Below, piece by piece: positions 24,559-32,784 of a stretch of 56,100 nt of DNA. The notes beneath the pieces are model-generated. The model saw only the letters and a program-made list of their open reading frames with translations. It did no database searches and had not been told where the DNA came from. Position 1 is the first letter of the stretch. Every line of letters starts with the position of its first letter. The stretch is from Heliobacteriaceae bacterium (GTDB lineage Bacteria > Bacillota > Desulfitobacteriia > Heliobacteriales > Heliobacteriaceae), in contig JAQWAU010000009.1 of assembly GCA_028707535.1 (NCBI GenBank), positions 1-56,100 on the forward strand, given 5' to 3'. The translations under genes and the position numbers were made by a program.

Positions 24559-25326
24559 TTGGATGCGATTGTCCTGGCTGCCAGTCCGAACAATGGGCCG
24601 CTACAGGATTGTGATCCGGCATCCATGGAAGCCCTGATCCCGATCGGCCGCAGGCCGATGGTCGATTATGTGGTTGAAGCCCTGCTGCAAACAGGTGGCC
24701 TGGGGCGGATTGTTGTGGTTGGTCCGGATGAATTGGGGCGGCTTTACCAAGGTGTTTCCCGCATCACCGTGGTGCCGGGGGGGATGGATCCGCTTACCAG
24801 TTTCGAATGTGGTTTGGCGGTACTGGTCACCCCTTCCCCGTTGCTTTTGGTGGCCACCGGTGACTTGCCGTTGCTGACACCCCGGGTGGTCGAAAATTTT
24901 CTGCGTTCCTGTAATATTAATGAAGCGGATTTTTTCTATCCCATTGTGCGGCGGGAAGATAGTGAAAAAAATTTTCCCGGGGTACGCCGGACCTATGTGC
25001 AACTATGTGATGGCGAATTTACTGGGGGCAATTTGTTTTTAATTAGTTCCGGGAAAATCGGGAACACCTTGGCCCAGGCCCGGGATTTTGTCCGTTTGCG
25101 CAAGCGTCCCGTGGCCTTAAGCCGGTTACTCGGGTGGCGATTTATGGTTCGTTTTTTGCTGGGGGGACTCAACTTAGCGGAGGTGGAAGGCCGGGTTTCC
25201 CGAGTTTTGGGCCTCCGGGCGGTGGCGGTGATTGTTCCTGACCCGGAATTAGGGATAGATGTGGATAAACCTAGTGATCTCACCTTAGTCCGGCAACGGT
25301 TGCCGGATCATATTTCGCTTCCCTGA
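24559..25326 (+). CDS. MobA-like nucleotidyltransferase-family protein
   Basis: GT-A nucleotidyltransferase fold of 255 residues. ALIPIGRRPMVDYVVEALLQ matches the second block of this fold, and VATGDLPLLTP carries the metal-binding Asp. However, the nucleotide loop, normally LAAGxGxRM, is VLAASPNNGPLQD, so it lacks the usual Arg and Gly pattern. TTG start 11 bases after GGAGG, right behind gntR, so the pair is probably one transcript. Substrate unknown; an activity on a sugar-phosphate or cofactor is possible, and a non-catalytic role cannot be excluded. Confidence 0.75.
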   Translation: MDAIVLAASPNNGPLQDCDPASMEALIPIGRRPMVDYVVEALLQTGGLGRIVVVGPDELGRLYQGVSRITVVPGGMDPLTSFECGLAVLVTPSPLLLVATGDLPLLTPRVVENFLRSCNINEADFFYPIVRREDSEKNFPGVRRTYVQLCDGEFTGGNLFLISSGKIGNTLAQARDFVRLRKRPVALSRLLGWRFMVRFLLGGLNLAEVEGRVSRVLGLRAVAVIVPDPELGIDVDKPSDLTLVRQRLPDHISLP

Positions 25327-25368
25327 TCCATAAAAATGAGTAGGATATGGACAGGGTGGTGACAATTT

Positions 25369-26037
25369 ATGACAAATAGTTTAAAAACCAGGGCTGTTCC
25401 CGTACGGCTGCAGGTGTTGGCCGGCCAATACACTGCCAGGGAGGAACCCCTGGTTTTTTCATCTTTTCCAGCGGAAAAAGAACTTGTTCCCGCATGTGTC
25501 CGGCTGGGGTTGCCGGTTAGTACCGGTACTCCGGTTACGATCCGGGCGGTGGCGGCGGAGCCGGGGGTAGAACAATGGCGGTTTGAACGGAATGGGGTCC
25601 AGGTTACGTTGCCGGTTAAACTGGCTTTTGTGGTCAAGGTCAGGGGCGGCGGGTTTTTGCTGGCGGAAACAACCCACCTTTGCCGGTGGCGGCAGCCTTG
25701 GAAAAAGTTGGTTGAAACAACGGTCCCAGAAGAGGATTTCCGGCTGTGGACCGGCTATCTTGAGGTGGGTAAAATGGTCTCCCGGCTGCATAGCTGGGGG
25801 TGGGAACAAGGGGAATTGACCGTCCGGGTTTCCGTTAAAGGGGCCTTTGCCCTGAAACTTTATGTTTGGCAGGATGTTTGGGCGCAAGTGACAAAGGGGG
25901 CGCCTTCCCGTTCCGGGGCCGGCAAGAGCCAACCGGTGGTGTTGCCGCTCCGTCCGGCAGCAGATCAAAGAGCGGAACCACCCGCTTCCCCACCGGCCAA
26001 GCCGGGATCCCGGCGTCGCCATTTTGTTCTTGGTTGA
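25369..26037 (+). CDS. Beta-rich protein of unknown function, copy 1
   Basis: A 222-residue protein with ATG at 25369 after GGTGGTGA. The first ~150 residues alternate hydrophobic and polar residues as in a beta sandwich: NGVQVTLPVKLAFVVKVRGG, then GELTVRVSVKGAFALKLYVW. The tail is rich in Pro, Ala, Arg and Ser (from about residue 175) and looks disordered. The central strand pattern resembles that of the next gene (NGNVTVTLKFELVFLVKDSQ), so the two may be paralogues. No signal peptide or membrane helix. Such folds occur in spore-surface SPOCS/DUF3794 proteins, but I cannot confirm that link. Confidence 0.6.
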   Translation: MTNSLKTRAVPVRLQVLAGQYTAREEPLVFSSFPAEKELVPACVRLGLPVSTGTPVTIRAVAAEPGVEQWRFERNGVQVTLPVKLAFVVKVRGGGFLLAETTHLCRWRQPWKKLVETTVPEEDFRLWTGYLEVGKMVSRLHSWGWEQGELTVRVSVKGAFALKLYVWQDVWAQVTKGAPSRSGAGKSQPVVLPLRPAADQRAEPPASPPAKPGSRRRHFVLG

Positions 26038-26063
26038 ACGGCTCACCAAATGTACGCCAGGTT

Positions 26064-26071
26064 CATACAAT
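26064..26071 (+). promoter_or_regulatory. Possible sigma-E -10 element in the gap between the beta-rich genes
   Basis: CATACAAT at 26064 matches the sigma-E -10 consensus, but no good -35 is present 14 bases upstream. The rest of the 218-base gap (26038-26255) shows no recognised feature. Confidence 0.25.
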
Positions 26072-26255
26072 GTGGTAGAAAACACCCAGGTCCAGCCGGC
26101 TTATTGGTGGCCGCGCAGTGTCCGCCAAATGGCAGGCCGGCAGCAGTTGAACAAGAGCGTACTGGTTCACCCATCCTCCGGCTCCGTCATAGTATGTGGC
26201 GAGCCGGTTTGGGCCGGGTATTCCGAACTTGGTGAGGCGGAAAAGGAGGATGTAC

Positions 26256-26852
26256 ATGGACACCAAGAACGGCACCGTTGAGTTGTTTGCTCAAGTCGTG
26301 GTGGCGAAAAACATTCAGAAAGACGAACCGATTTTCTTTGCGCTGGAGACTTCGTGTGTTCCCCCGCGGGTAATCCCCCGTACAGTATGCCTGGAGAATA
26401 TTTACACCGACACTGTTTTCAACAACATTGTTGCCATCGAAAACATCATCTTCGATTTTGACCGGCAAAAGGATGTTGAGGTTAATCTCAACGGCAATGT
26501 GACTGTAACCCTTAAATTCGAGCTGGTTTTCCTGGTTAAAGATAGCCAAGGGAACCGGGCGGTAAGGGTAGTTCCGGGTTCGTTTACCAAGATTGTCCAA
26601 CTGGAGGATTTCTGCCCGTCACTAACTGTTTCCGAATTGACGGAAGAAGTGGAAGAAGCCGAGGTTTTGGTCCGCAATGTGCGGTTCGACCAAGTAATCT
26701 TGCACCGTGACCAGACTTGCGACGTACCGGGGACAACAAAGAAAGGCACCCCTGTCGACATTCTGGTAACCGCCGACATCGTCGTCAAACTGACCCGCTT
26801 CACGGACGTGATTGTCGTGGGCGAACTGGATTCTCTGGAAAAAGACTGCTAA
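26256..26852 (+). CDS. Beta-rich protein of unknown function, copy 2
   Basis: A 198-residue acidic protein, MDTKNGTVELFAQVVVAKN, with an ATG six bases after AAGGAGG. It is dominated by alternating beta strands: DVEVNLNGNVTVTLKFELVF and VDILVTADIVVKLTRFTDVI. A short acidic helix (SELTEEVEEAEVLV) lies between. Cysteines occur at four places, including the penultimate codon region. The layout matches the preceding gene. No signal peptide is present. It ends with its own terminator at 26874. A spore coat or assembly protein is a guess from fold and context; the family is not recognised. Confidence 0.65.
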   Translation: MDTKNGTVELFAQVVVAKNIQKDEPIFFALETSCVPPRVIPRTVCLENIYTDTVFNNIVAIENIIFDFDRQKDVEVNLNGNVTVTLKFELVFLVKDSQGNRAVRVVPGSFTKIVQLEDFCPSLTVSELTEEVEEAEVLVRNVRFDQVILHRDQTCDVPGTTKKGTPVDILVTADIVVKLTRFTDVIVVGELDSLEKDC

Positions 26853-26873
26853 ATGGCAGACTTTTTACCGGAG

Positions 26874-26905
26874 AGAGCTTGGAGCCTCCAAGCTCTTTTG
26901 TTTTA
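26874..26905 (+). terminator. Terminator after second beta-rich gene
   Basis: Perfect ten-base stem (26874-26883 with 26887-26896) with a three-base loop, followed by TTTGTTTTAT. Confidence 0.85.
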
Positions 26906-26953
26906 TCGAGCCTGGTGGTGATGTTGCCCCGGGGAAAGGAGGTGCAGCTGGCT

Positions 26954-27226
26954 ATGGTGCGTACCAAGGAAAACATTCTAAAAGCCTTGGTATATGAACA
27001 GGCTGCCCATTATAACTACCGGAAGTTTGCCAAAGAAGCAAAAAAGGAAGGGCTGCCGGAGGTAGCGGAGGTTTTTCAACTCTTGGCGGCTCAGGAATTG
27101 GACCACAAAAACCAGCTGTTGGGGCAGTTGAAACAACTTGTACCAAAAGATTTGCCTCGCGGCATTAAGCGGTTTTCCCTCATCCGTAACCCGCCAATTT
27201 GGGCTCCCGGCAGGAAAAAGAATTAG
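26954..27226 (+). CDS. Half-ferritin / rubrerythrin-like two-helix protein
   Basis: A 90-residue protein with helices NILKALVYEQAAHYNYRKFA and EVAEVFQLLAAQELDHKNQL. These carry one E...Y pattern and one ExxH motif, that is, one half of the di-iron four-helix bundle of rubrerythrin. Full rubrerythrins have two such halves and often a rubredoxin tail, both missing here, so a dimer would be needed for a complete site. The frame opens at 26717, but AAAGGAGG precedes only this ATG (with GTG 26957 as alternative). The tail is basic. Oxidative stress or iron handling is inferred. Confidence 0.7.
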   Translation: MVRTKENILKALVYEQAAHYNYRKFAKEAKKEGLPEVAEVFQLLAAQELDHKNQLLGQLKQLVPKDLPRGIKRFSLIRNPPIWAPGRKKN

Positions 27227-27254
27227 GCTTGAAAACTAAACCTTGACAAACCAG

Positions 27255-27290
27255 GCCTCCGTTATCCGGTTAAGGAACGGAGGCTTAGTT
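27255..27290 (+). terminator. Terminator-like hairpin after the half-ferritin gene
   Basis: Perfect nine-base stem (27255-27263 with 27276-27284), followed by a modest T-rich stretch. Confidence 0.55.
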
Positions 27291-27392
27291 GTGCATAGTC
27301 CCGAAGCAATATGGAAACAATATCCATAATAAAGGCTTGCAAAAAAATAATGAAAAAAGACAGAAATTTGCGAAAAGTTTATGATTTTAAGC

Positions 27393-27417
27393 AGGTATTA
27401 TCTGTCAGAGGTCGAAT
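27393..27417 (+). promoter_or_regulatory. Sigma-H promoter of spoVG
   Basis: AGGTATT at 27393-27399 and GAAT at 27414-27417 with a 14-base spacer, the arrangement of the B. subtilis spoVG sigma-H promoter (AGGATTT-N14-GAAT). An AT-rich stretch (about 27305-27390) lies upstream, as the Bacillus AT-box does. Confidence 0.7.
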
Positions 27418-27465
27418 ACAAAATCGAGACAACACAAGTTGAAGATCATGGAAGGTGGTGATACC

Positions 27466-27726
27466 TTGAACATCACAAATGTCCGTGTGCGGAAGATTAA
27501 TCTTGAGGGCAAAATGAAAGCAATTGTTTCCGTTACCTTTGATGACGCGTTTGTTGTCCACGATGTGAAAGTAGTCGAAGGGCAAAACGGATTATTTGTT
27601 GCCATGCCGAGCCGAAAAACACCGGATGGGGAGTTCCGTGACATCGCCCACCCGATTTCGGCGGCCGCCCGGGAAATCATTTCCGTGGCCGTATTGAGTG
27701 CCTATGAAGAGGCGATTGCTTCTTAA
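27466..27726 (+). CDS. spoVG: SpoVG, septation and RNA-binding regulator
   Basis: Small conserved protein affecting sporulation septum formation and gene expression; homologues bind DNA and [23 protein letters not shown] and [20 protein letters not shown] are near-identical to the family. The TTG at 27466 is chosen because the conserved protein begins here and AAGGTGGTGA lies in front; in-frame ATG and TTG upstream would add unrelated residues. 86 residues is the normal core length. A sigma-H-type promoter precedes it, and a terminator follows at 27766. Confidence 0.95.
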   Translation: MNITNVRVRKINLEGKMKAIVSVTFDDAFVVHDVKVVEGQNGLFVAMPSRKTPDGEFRDIAHPISAAAREIISVAVLSAYEEAIAS

Positions 27727-27765
27727 AGGAAGCTTGAAAAGGCGAACAGATGCGATGTAATTATT

Positions 27766-27795
27766 GAAGAGGTGCACTAACATCTCTTCTTTTTT
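27766..27795. terminator. Terminator between spoVG and the amidoligase gene
   Basis: Nine-base stem with one G-U pair (27766-27774 with 27781-27789) and six Ts after it. The genes converge here. Confidence 0.8.
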
Positions 27796-27816
27796 AAATT
27801 GGGAGAATGAAAGAGT

Positions 27817-29133
27817 TCAGCCAATTAACCAGGTTTGGCGAAGGTCCGTTTTTTCGTCCCATTCATCTCCACGCTCAATCATCTGCCAAAGGGGAATCAT
27901 GCTGGCGGCGATTTCCTTGTAACCAGGCATTGTTGCCAGTTCTTTTTGCAATTCCGGCAGCAAGGGACGGAAAAAAGCCTTGTTTCCTTGGTAAAAGGCC
28001 TGGGTGGCTTCCGGAACGGCAAAAAGATTGCGGCGAAGGTAAGGGGCGTTTTTGGCGACCACCTTGGCTAAACTCAGGGTAGCCAAGGTGATTTCCGGGG
28101 ATACCAGCCAACTGCCCGGGGCCCGGTACTCGAACCGGCCCGGACCCTTCGGGCGGACATCGCCCAAACAACCGTAATGACGGCGCCGTTTCAGTGAGGT
28201 GGCTTTATTTTCCACCAAAAAAAGGGGGATCAGTAGATAATTGTCCAGAGCGCGAATCAGCTGAAAGGTTAGGGGCAGGCGGCCGAAATGAATATGTCCG
28301 CCGATGGGGAAACGCTTAAATGGCCAGGAGCCGGCCACAATCCGGATTGATTTACGCCTGATCCGGTTCGAGGCCCGGATTAACAGATTCCGGATTGATT
28401 CGGTTAAGGCTTGGGGGCTGGTGCGGGGGGCAGGACGCAGTTCACCGATTGCCCGCAGTTGATCACAGCCGACCATGCCTTTTTGGGAGAAAAACGTGTA
28501 AGCCGGTACCAACCTGCCCTTAGTGCTCTTTAACATAAATTCCGGGTCGGCGCCCAGCAAAATATCGTTGTCGTCGGCTATGTTGAGGTCCGCTCGGGCA
28601 GGTGGGGCCGGGGTAGTCAGAAACCGGCCGATCAGGGCGTTGATTTCGCGGGCGTAACCTTTAGCCAAGAGGGAACTTAGCACCGGGGCGGTACGGACCC
28701 AGGCAACCCGGGGGTTGCCATGGGAAGGGACCTTGACTTTTACTACCCCGAAGTCTAACCCGATCAGATAAAGGGCCCGGATGGCCGTACCCAAAGCCTT
28801 TTGTTTTTCCGCGATTGTAAACGGATCTTTAGTTCTGAGACCAACTACCCGGGCATCGACGATATGAACAATAACCTCCCGGGTCCCGGCATTTCCGGCG
28901 CCATAGGGCAGACGGTGTAAGCGGAAAAGACGGGCTAAAGCGGGTCTGGGCAATTTCCCGAGCGCTTCCCGGGGATTAATGGTCAGGACCCGTCCTTCCG
29001 GCCCTTCCCGGTGGCCAAACCGGACCAACAAATCCGGTTGGACTTCGGGATATACGGTTGCCGCTTGGCAATCAAGCGCTTTTGCCAGTCGTCTGGCTGA
29101 TGCCCGGCGGGGATGCAGAACCAGTAAATCCAC
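27817..29133 (-). CDS. Putative amidoligase with ATP-grasp-like N-terminal part
   Basis: The C-terminal domain matches phage phiEco32-type COOH-NH2 ligase type 2 proteins (glutamine-synthetase-like fold): LGADPEFML (193-201), AIGELRPAPRTSP (228-240), IGGHIHFG (277-284). Such enzymes form amide or peptide bonds. The N-terminal ~170 residues end in ALYLIGLDFGVVKVKVPSHG, like the last part of an ATP-grasp fold of YheC/YheD spore-coat proteins, but no complete ATP-grasp domain precedes it. GTG 29133 (438 residues) follows GAGGTGA; GTG 29142 is equally possible. It is divergent from glmU and convergent with spoVG. A role in spore-coat or wall peptide modification is inferred. Confidence 0.78.
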   Translation of the reverse strand: MDLLVLHPRRASARRLAKALDCQAATVYPEVQPDLLVRFGHREGPEGRVLTINPREALGKLPRPALARLFRLHRLPYGAGNAGTREVIVHIVDARVVGLRTKDPFTIAEKQKALGTAIRALYLIGLDFGVVKVKVPSHGNPRVAWVRTAPVLSSLLAKGYAREINALIGRFLTTPAPPARADLNIADDNDILLGADPEFMLKSTKGRLVPAYTFFSQKGMVGCDQLRAIGELRPAPRTSPQALTESIRNLLIRASNRIRRKSIRIVAGSWPFKRFPIGGHIHFGRLPLTFQLIRALDNYLLIPLFLVENKATSLKRRRHYGCLGDVRPKGPGRFEYRAPGSWLVSPEITLATLSLAKVVAKNAPYLRRNLFAVPEATQAFYQGNKAFFRPLLPELQKELATMPGYKEIAASMIPLWQMIERGDEWDEKTDLRQTWLIG

Positions 29134-29294
29134 AATATTCACCTCGCCGACAATTTTTTGTCGGATAAAAAGGAAACGGCCTACTGGTGTGGAATATAAG
29201 ACAAAGATTTGCCCGCTTTTCGCATAAACAGAGGGCGAATGCGAGAGGATGTGAAAAGCGGGTCCTGCTGGTCCGCTCCTAAGGGGGAAGGTAT

Positions 29295-30683
29295 ATGAAT
29301 AAGCGAACGGCCATCGTGCTGGCGGCCGGCAAAGGAACGCGGATGAAATCTCACCAGCCGAAAGTGCTGCACACAATTGCCGGTGAGCCGTTAATTGCCC
29401 ATGTGCTGGCGGCAGTCACGGCCTGCGGGGTGGAACGTTCGGTGGTTGTGATCGGTCACGGGGGAGAAGCAGTCCAGGTTTATCTGGGGGATCAGGTTGA
29501 CTGGGCATGGCAAAGGGAGCAATTGGGCACCGGTCATGCGGTGATGGCCGCAAGGCCCCAGATTCCTGCCGGGGTTGGGACGGTATTGGTTGTTTGCGGG
29601 GATACTCCGTTGTTAACCGGGGAGACACTGGCCCGGCTGGTGGCCGGCCATGAAGCCGGTGGCGCCTTGGCGACCGTGTTGACCGCCCTGGTTGACGATC
29701 CCACCGGGTATGGCCGGGTGATCCGGGATCAGGCGGGCAAGGTCATTGGCATCGTTGAGGAAAAGGACGCTACACCGGCGCAAAAGCAAGTACGGGAGAT
29801 TAATGCCGGCACCTATTGTTTCAACCGGGAGGCGCTTTTTGCGGCTTTGGCCAAGATCAAACCGGCCAATGTACAAGGGGAGTATTACTTAACCGATGTC
29901 CTGGCGATTTTGCGCCGGGAGGATGCCCTGGTGGCCGCCCAGGTGGTAACCGATTCCCGGGAGGTGCTGGGGATCAATGACCGCCGGCAACTGGCGGTTG
30001 CAGAAGCGGTGATGCAAGAACGCCTGCGGGCAAAGTGGTTGTTGGCAGGGGTGACAATGGTTGATCCCACCACCGTTTGGTTGCACCGGCAGGTCAAGAT
30101 TGGGGCCGACACGGTGGTTTATCCCCAGACAATCCTGGAAGGGGAAACCATTATCGGCTCAGGGTGTGTGATCGGTCCGGCTACCCGGTTTGTCGACAGC
30201 CAAATCGGCGATCAGGTGGTGGTGCAAAATGCGGTTGTTTTGAGCAGCCGGATTGGGGACCGTTGTACGGTAGGCCCTTTTGCCTATCTTCGGCCGGGAA
30301 CTGTTTTGGCGGCAGAAGTTAAAGTAGGTGATTTTGCCGAGATTAAGAACTCGGTTGTGGGTAAAGGGTCAAAGGTTCCCCATTTAGCTTACGTTGGTGA
30401 TGCTACAATTGGTGCCGGGGTAAATATCGGTTGTGGTACAATTACCTGTAATTATGATGGGGAAAAAAAGCATCCGACAGTTATTGGTGATGGGGTTTTT
30501 GTCGGTTCAAATACAAATTTGGTTGCGCCGGTGACGGTAGGGGATAAGGCCTTTATCGGGGCCGGGTCGACGATCACCAAGGATGTTCCCGCCGGGGCTC
30601 TGGCGGTAGAACGGGCGCAACAGATTATTAAGGAAGGATACCGGAAACGCCTTAACCAGAAAAAAGGCGGGCAGGATGGATAG
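29295..30683 (+). CDS. glmU: Bifunctional UDP-GlcNAc pyrophosphorylase / GlcN-1-P acetyltransferase
   Basis: Makes UDP-GlcNAc for peptidoglycan. The N-terminal uridyltransferase has [12 protein letters not shown] and VVCGDTPLL; the C-terminal half is a left-handed beta helix of hexapeptide repeats with [20 protein letters not shown] and CNYDG, the acetyltransferase active site. 462 residues is full length. ATG 29295 with GGGGGAAGG upstream. It precedes prs as in Bacillus. No clear promoter was found in 29134-29294. Confidence 0.96.
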   Translation: MNKRTAIVLAAGKGTRMKSHQPKVLHTIAGEPLIAHVLAAVTACGVERSVVVIGHGGEAVQVYLGDQVDWAWQREQLGTGHAVMAARPQIPAGVGTVLVVCGDTPLLTGETLARLVAGHEAGGALATVLTALVDDPTGYGRVIRDQAGKVIGIVEEKDATPAQKQVREINAGTYCFNREALFAALAKIKPANVQGEYYLTDVLAILRREDALVAAQVVTDSREVLGINDRRQLAVAEAVMQERLRAKWLLAGVTMVDPTTVWLHRQVKIGADTVVYPQTILEGETIIGSGCVIGPATRFVDSQIGDQVVVQNAVVLSSRIGDRCTVGPFAYLRPGTVLAAEVKVGDFAEIKNSVVGKGSKVPHLAYVGDATIGAGVNIGCGTITCNYDGEKKHPTVIGDGVFVGSNTNLVAPVTVGDKAFIGAGSTITKDVPAGALAVERAQQIIKEGYRKRLNQKKGGQDG

Positions 30684-30750
30684 GGAAAGCGTTGCGGCAG
30701 GTACTGGCGTAGCCGGTTTGAGTTTAGTCGAAACCTACAGGAGGTGCGTC

Positions 30751-31698
30751 ATGTCCTTTTTTAATAAAAAGTTAAAAATATTTGCCGGTAACGCCAACCC
30801 CGCCTTAGCGGAGGAGATTGCTGATTATTTAGGTGTTTCCGTGGGGGCCGCGAAAATTTCGCGGTTTTGCGATGGGGAAATTCAGGTGGATATTGACGAG
30901 AGCGTGCGGGGGGCGGATGTGTTTATTGTCCAACCCACCTGTGAACCGGTCAATGAAAACATCATGGAACTCCTCATTATGGTGGATGCCCTGCGCCGGG
31001 CGTCGGCCCGGCGGATTACCGCCGTCTTACCGTATTACGGCTATGCCCGGCAGGACCGGAAGGTGCGGGCCAGGGCGCCGATATCGGCGAAACTGGTGGC
31101 GAACGTTTTAACGGCGGCCGGGGCGCGCCGGGTGGTGACTATGGACCTGCATGCCGGACAGATCCAGGGCTTTTTTGATATTCCGGTGGACCACTTACCT
31201 GGGGGGCCGATTTTGGCCGAGTATATTTTAAATAAAGGCTTACAGGACATAGTAGTGGTTTCCCCGGATTTAGGTGGGGTAACCCGCTCTCGGGATTTGG
31301 CGGAACGTATTGGGGCTTCCTTGGCGATTATCGATAAACGGCGGCCGGCGCCGGATGTGTCTGAAGTGATGAATGTCATCGGGGATATTGCCGGGAAGAC
31401 CGTGGTGATGACGGATGATATTATTGATACGGCGGGCACGATTGTTAACGGGGCGACCGCTTTATTAAACCGGGGAGCAAAGGCAGTTTATGCTTGTGCG
31501 ACCCATGCCGTGCTTTCCGGGCCGGCGATTGACCGGATTAAAAATTCCCGTTTGGAACAGCTGATCGTCACGAATACCATTCCCTTGACACCGGATAAGA
31601 AAATCGACCGGATCCACGTTTTATCGGTGGCCCCTTTAATCGGAGAGGCAATCATCCGGATCCACGAAGATTTATCGGTGAGCAAGCTTTTTGACTGA
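30751..31698 (+). CDS. prs: Ribose-phosphate pyrophosphokinase
   Basis: Makes PRPP from ribose-5-phosphate and ATP for nucleotide, His and Trp synthesis. Motifs: [20 protein letters not shown], then [11 protein letters not shown] (ATP site), [14 protein letters not shown] and [13 protein letters not shown] (PRPP loop). ATG 30751 follows AGGAGGTG; the longer frame from 30676 overlaps glmU and adds no conserved residues. 315 residues is standard. Same transcript as glmU. Confidence 0.96.
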   Translation: MSFFNKKLKIFAGNANPALAEEIADYLGVSVGAAKISRFCDGEIQVDIDESVRGADVFIVQPTCEPVNENIMELLIMVDALRRASARRITAVLPYYGYARQDRKVRARAPISAKLVANVLTAAGARRVVTMDLHAGQIQGFFDIPVDHLPGGPILAEYILNKGLQDIVVVSPDLGGVTRSRDLAERIGASLAIIDKRRPAPDVSEVMNVIGDIAGKTVVMTDDIIDTAGTIVNGATALLNRGAKAVYACATHAVLSGPAIDRIKNSRLEQLIVTNTIPLTPDKKIDRIHVLSVAPLIGEAIIRIHEDLSVSKLFD

Positions 31699-31754
31699 CG
31701 TTTTTAGGCTTTTTGACAAATGGGGTTTGGGGAATGAGCAGCATGGATAATCAA

Positions 31755-31800
31755 AAAGATACGTCCCGGCGGTTTGGTGCGGCAAGGACGTATCTTTATT
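31755..31800. terminator. Bidirectional terminator between prs and PRC-barrel gene
   Basis: Perfect twelve-base stem (31755-31766 with 31786-31797), A-rich on one side and T-rich on the other, between convergent genes. Confidence 0.87.
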
Positions 31801-31840
31801 AGGCAATCCCAAATGCTTACAGGAAGTTTAGAGCATAACC

Positions 31841-32608
31841 TTACTCCTGGGGCCGGGATTCATCGGCGGGAACGGGCGGATCCGGTTGGGAGAGTACCAC
31901 CTCCACTGGACCGGCCGGTTCAGGGGTTTTCCAGGGCCCGACATCCGGTTCACTGTAGATTTGGGGTCGCTTTTTGCCCCAAGACCGGAATTTTTCCCAA
32001 GAGCGGCCGATGGTGTCACCCCATTCCTGACGCAGGGAAACGGTTGATTCCCACAGTTCGCCGGAGGTCTGGCTGAATTTTTTCTTGGTCTGGTCCAGGG
32101 TGCTTTCTACCGGGACCAAGTATTCGGTGGTATTAGCATTGACAAGCACCATTTCCCGGCTAACGGTACGGATGAGGCTGGCCGGTATTTTGGCTTTGTT
32201 GGTGAACCAGCCGGGCCCAAAGTTGCCCCGGATTTGCAGACTGACGATTTTACCGCCTGTCCGCTGGAAATAATATTCTTCAATGGTACCCAGCTTTTGG
32301 CCTTTGCTGGTCAACACTTTGGTACCGGTAAAGTTAATTTTTTCATTGATCAGTTCAAGCAGGTGTGGCAGGTTAGTTGCCCGCTGGGCTTGGTTGGATT
32401 GGTCGATCACAATGGCTGCCTCGCCGATGGAATAAACTTTACTGAAAGGAATAAATTTTTGTTCGCGAAAAAGGCCCTTTTGGTCCACCAACAGGGCAAC
32501 CACTTCCAGAGCCTTGGGGTCAACGACCAACCCGCGAACCGAGCCGATTTTCTGGCCTTTGTCAAGGCTGACGATAGGCCGGGAAAGTAAACTTTTGCTC
32601 GCCAGCAT
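31841..32608 (-). CDS. PRC-barrel domain protein
   Basis: Two PRC-barrel units: LLSRPIVSLDKGQKIGSVRG (residues 6-25 and on) and NFTGTKVLTSKGQKLGTIEE (about 90-110 on). The C-terminal ~90 residues are hydrophilic with Trp-rich helices (SGELWESTVSLRQEWGDTIG) and a Pro-rich tail. PRC barrels serve in RNA processing, photosynthesis and sporulation-related wall proteins (YlmC-like). ATG 32608 is chosen after GGAAGGGGG; a TTG at 32629 is also in frame. 255 residues. Cytosolic; function unknown. Confidence 0.8.
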   Translation of the reverse strand: MLASKSLLSRPIVSLDKGQKIGSVRGLVVDPKALEVVALLVDQKGLFREQKFIPFSKVYSIGEAAIVIDQSNQAQRATNLPHLLELINEKINFTGTKVLTSKGQKLGTIEEYYFQRTGGKIVSLQIRGNFGPGWFTNKAKIPASLIRTVSREMVLVNANTTEYLVPVESTLDQTKKKFSQTSGELWESTVSLRQEWGDTIGRSWEKFRSWGKKRPQIYSEPDVGPWKTPEPAGPVEVVLSQPDPPVPADESRPQE

Positions 32609-32717
32609 GTGGTGGGGGCCCCCTTCCAAAATTTCCTCTTACAAATGTTTATGCCTGTCTGGTGGAGGCCATGACTGCAGAAAAGCGGTTTTTGGCCTGA
32701 TGGCCGGGGTGGGGTTG

Positions 32718-32747
32718 TTGACTGCTAGCCTTTTTCTCGGGTAATAC
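32718..32747 (+). promoter_or_regulatory. Sigma-A-type promoter of ctc
   Basis: TTGACT (32718-32723), 18-base spacer, TAATAC (32742-32747), about 37 bases upstream of the ctc GTG. Confidence 0.6.
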
Positions 32748-32784
32748 TGGGAACAGGGAGAATACGCAAGGAGGTTTATTTATT

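Noticed and set aside
26717-26953. Longer frame upstream of the half-ferritin
   Set aside because: The extension lies within the preceding gene and its terminator and shows no ferritin features.
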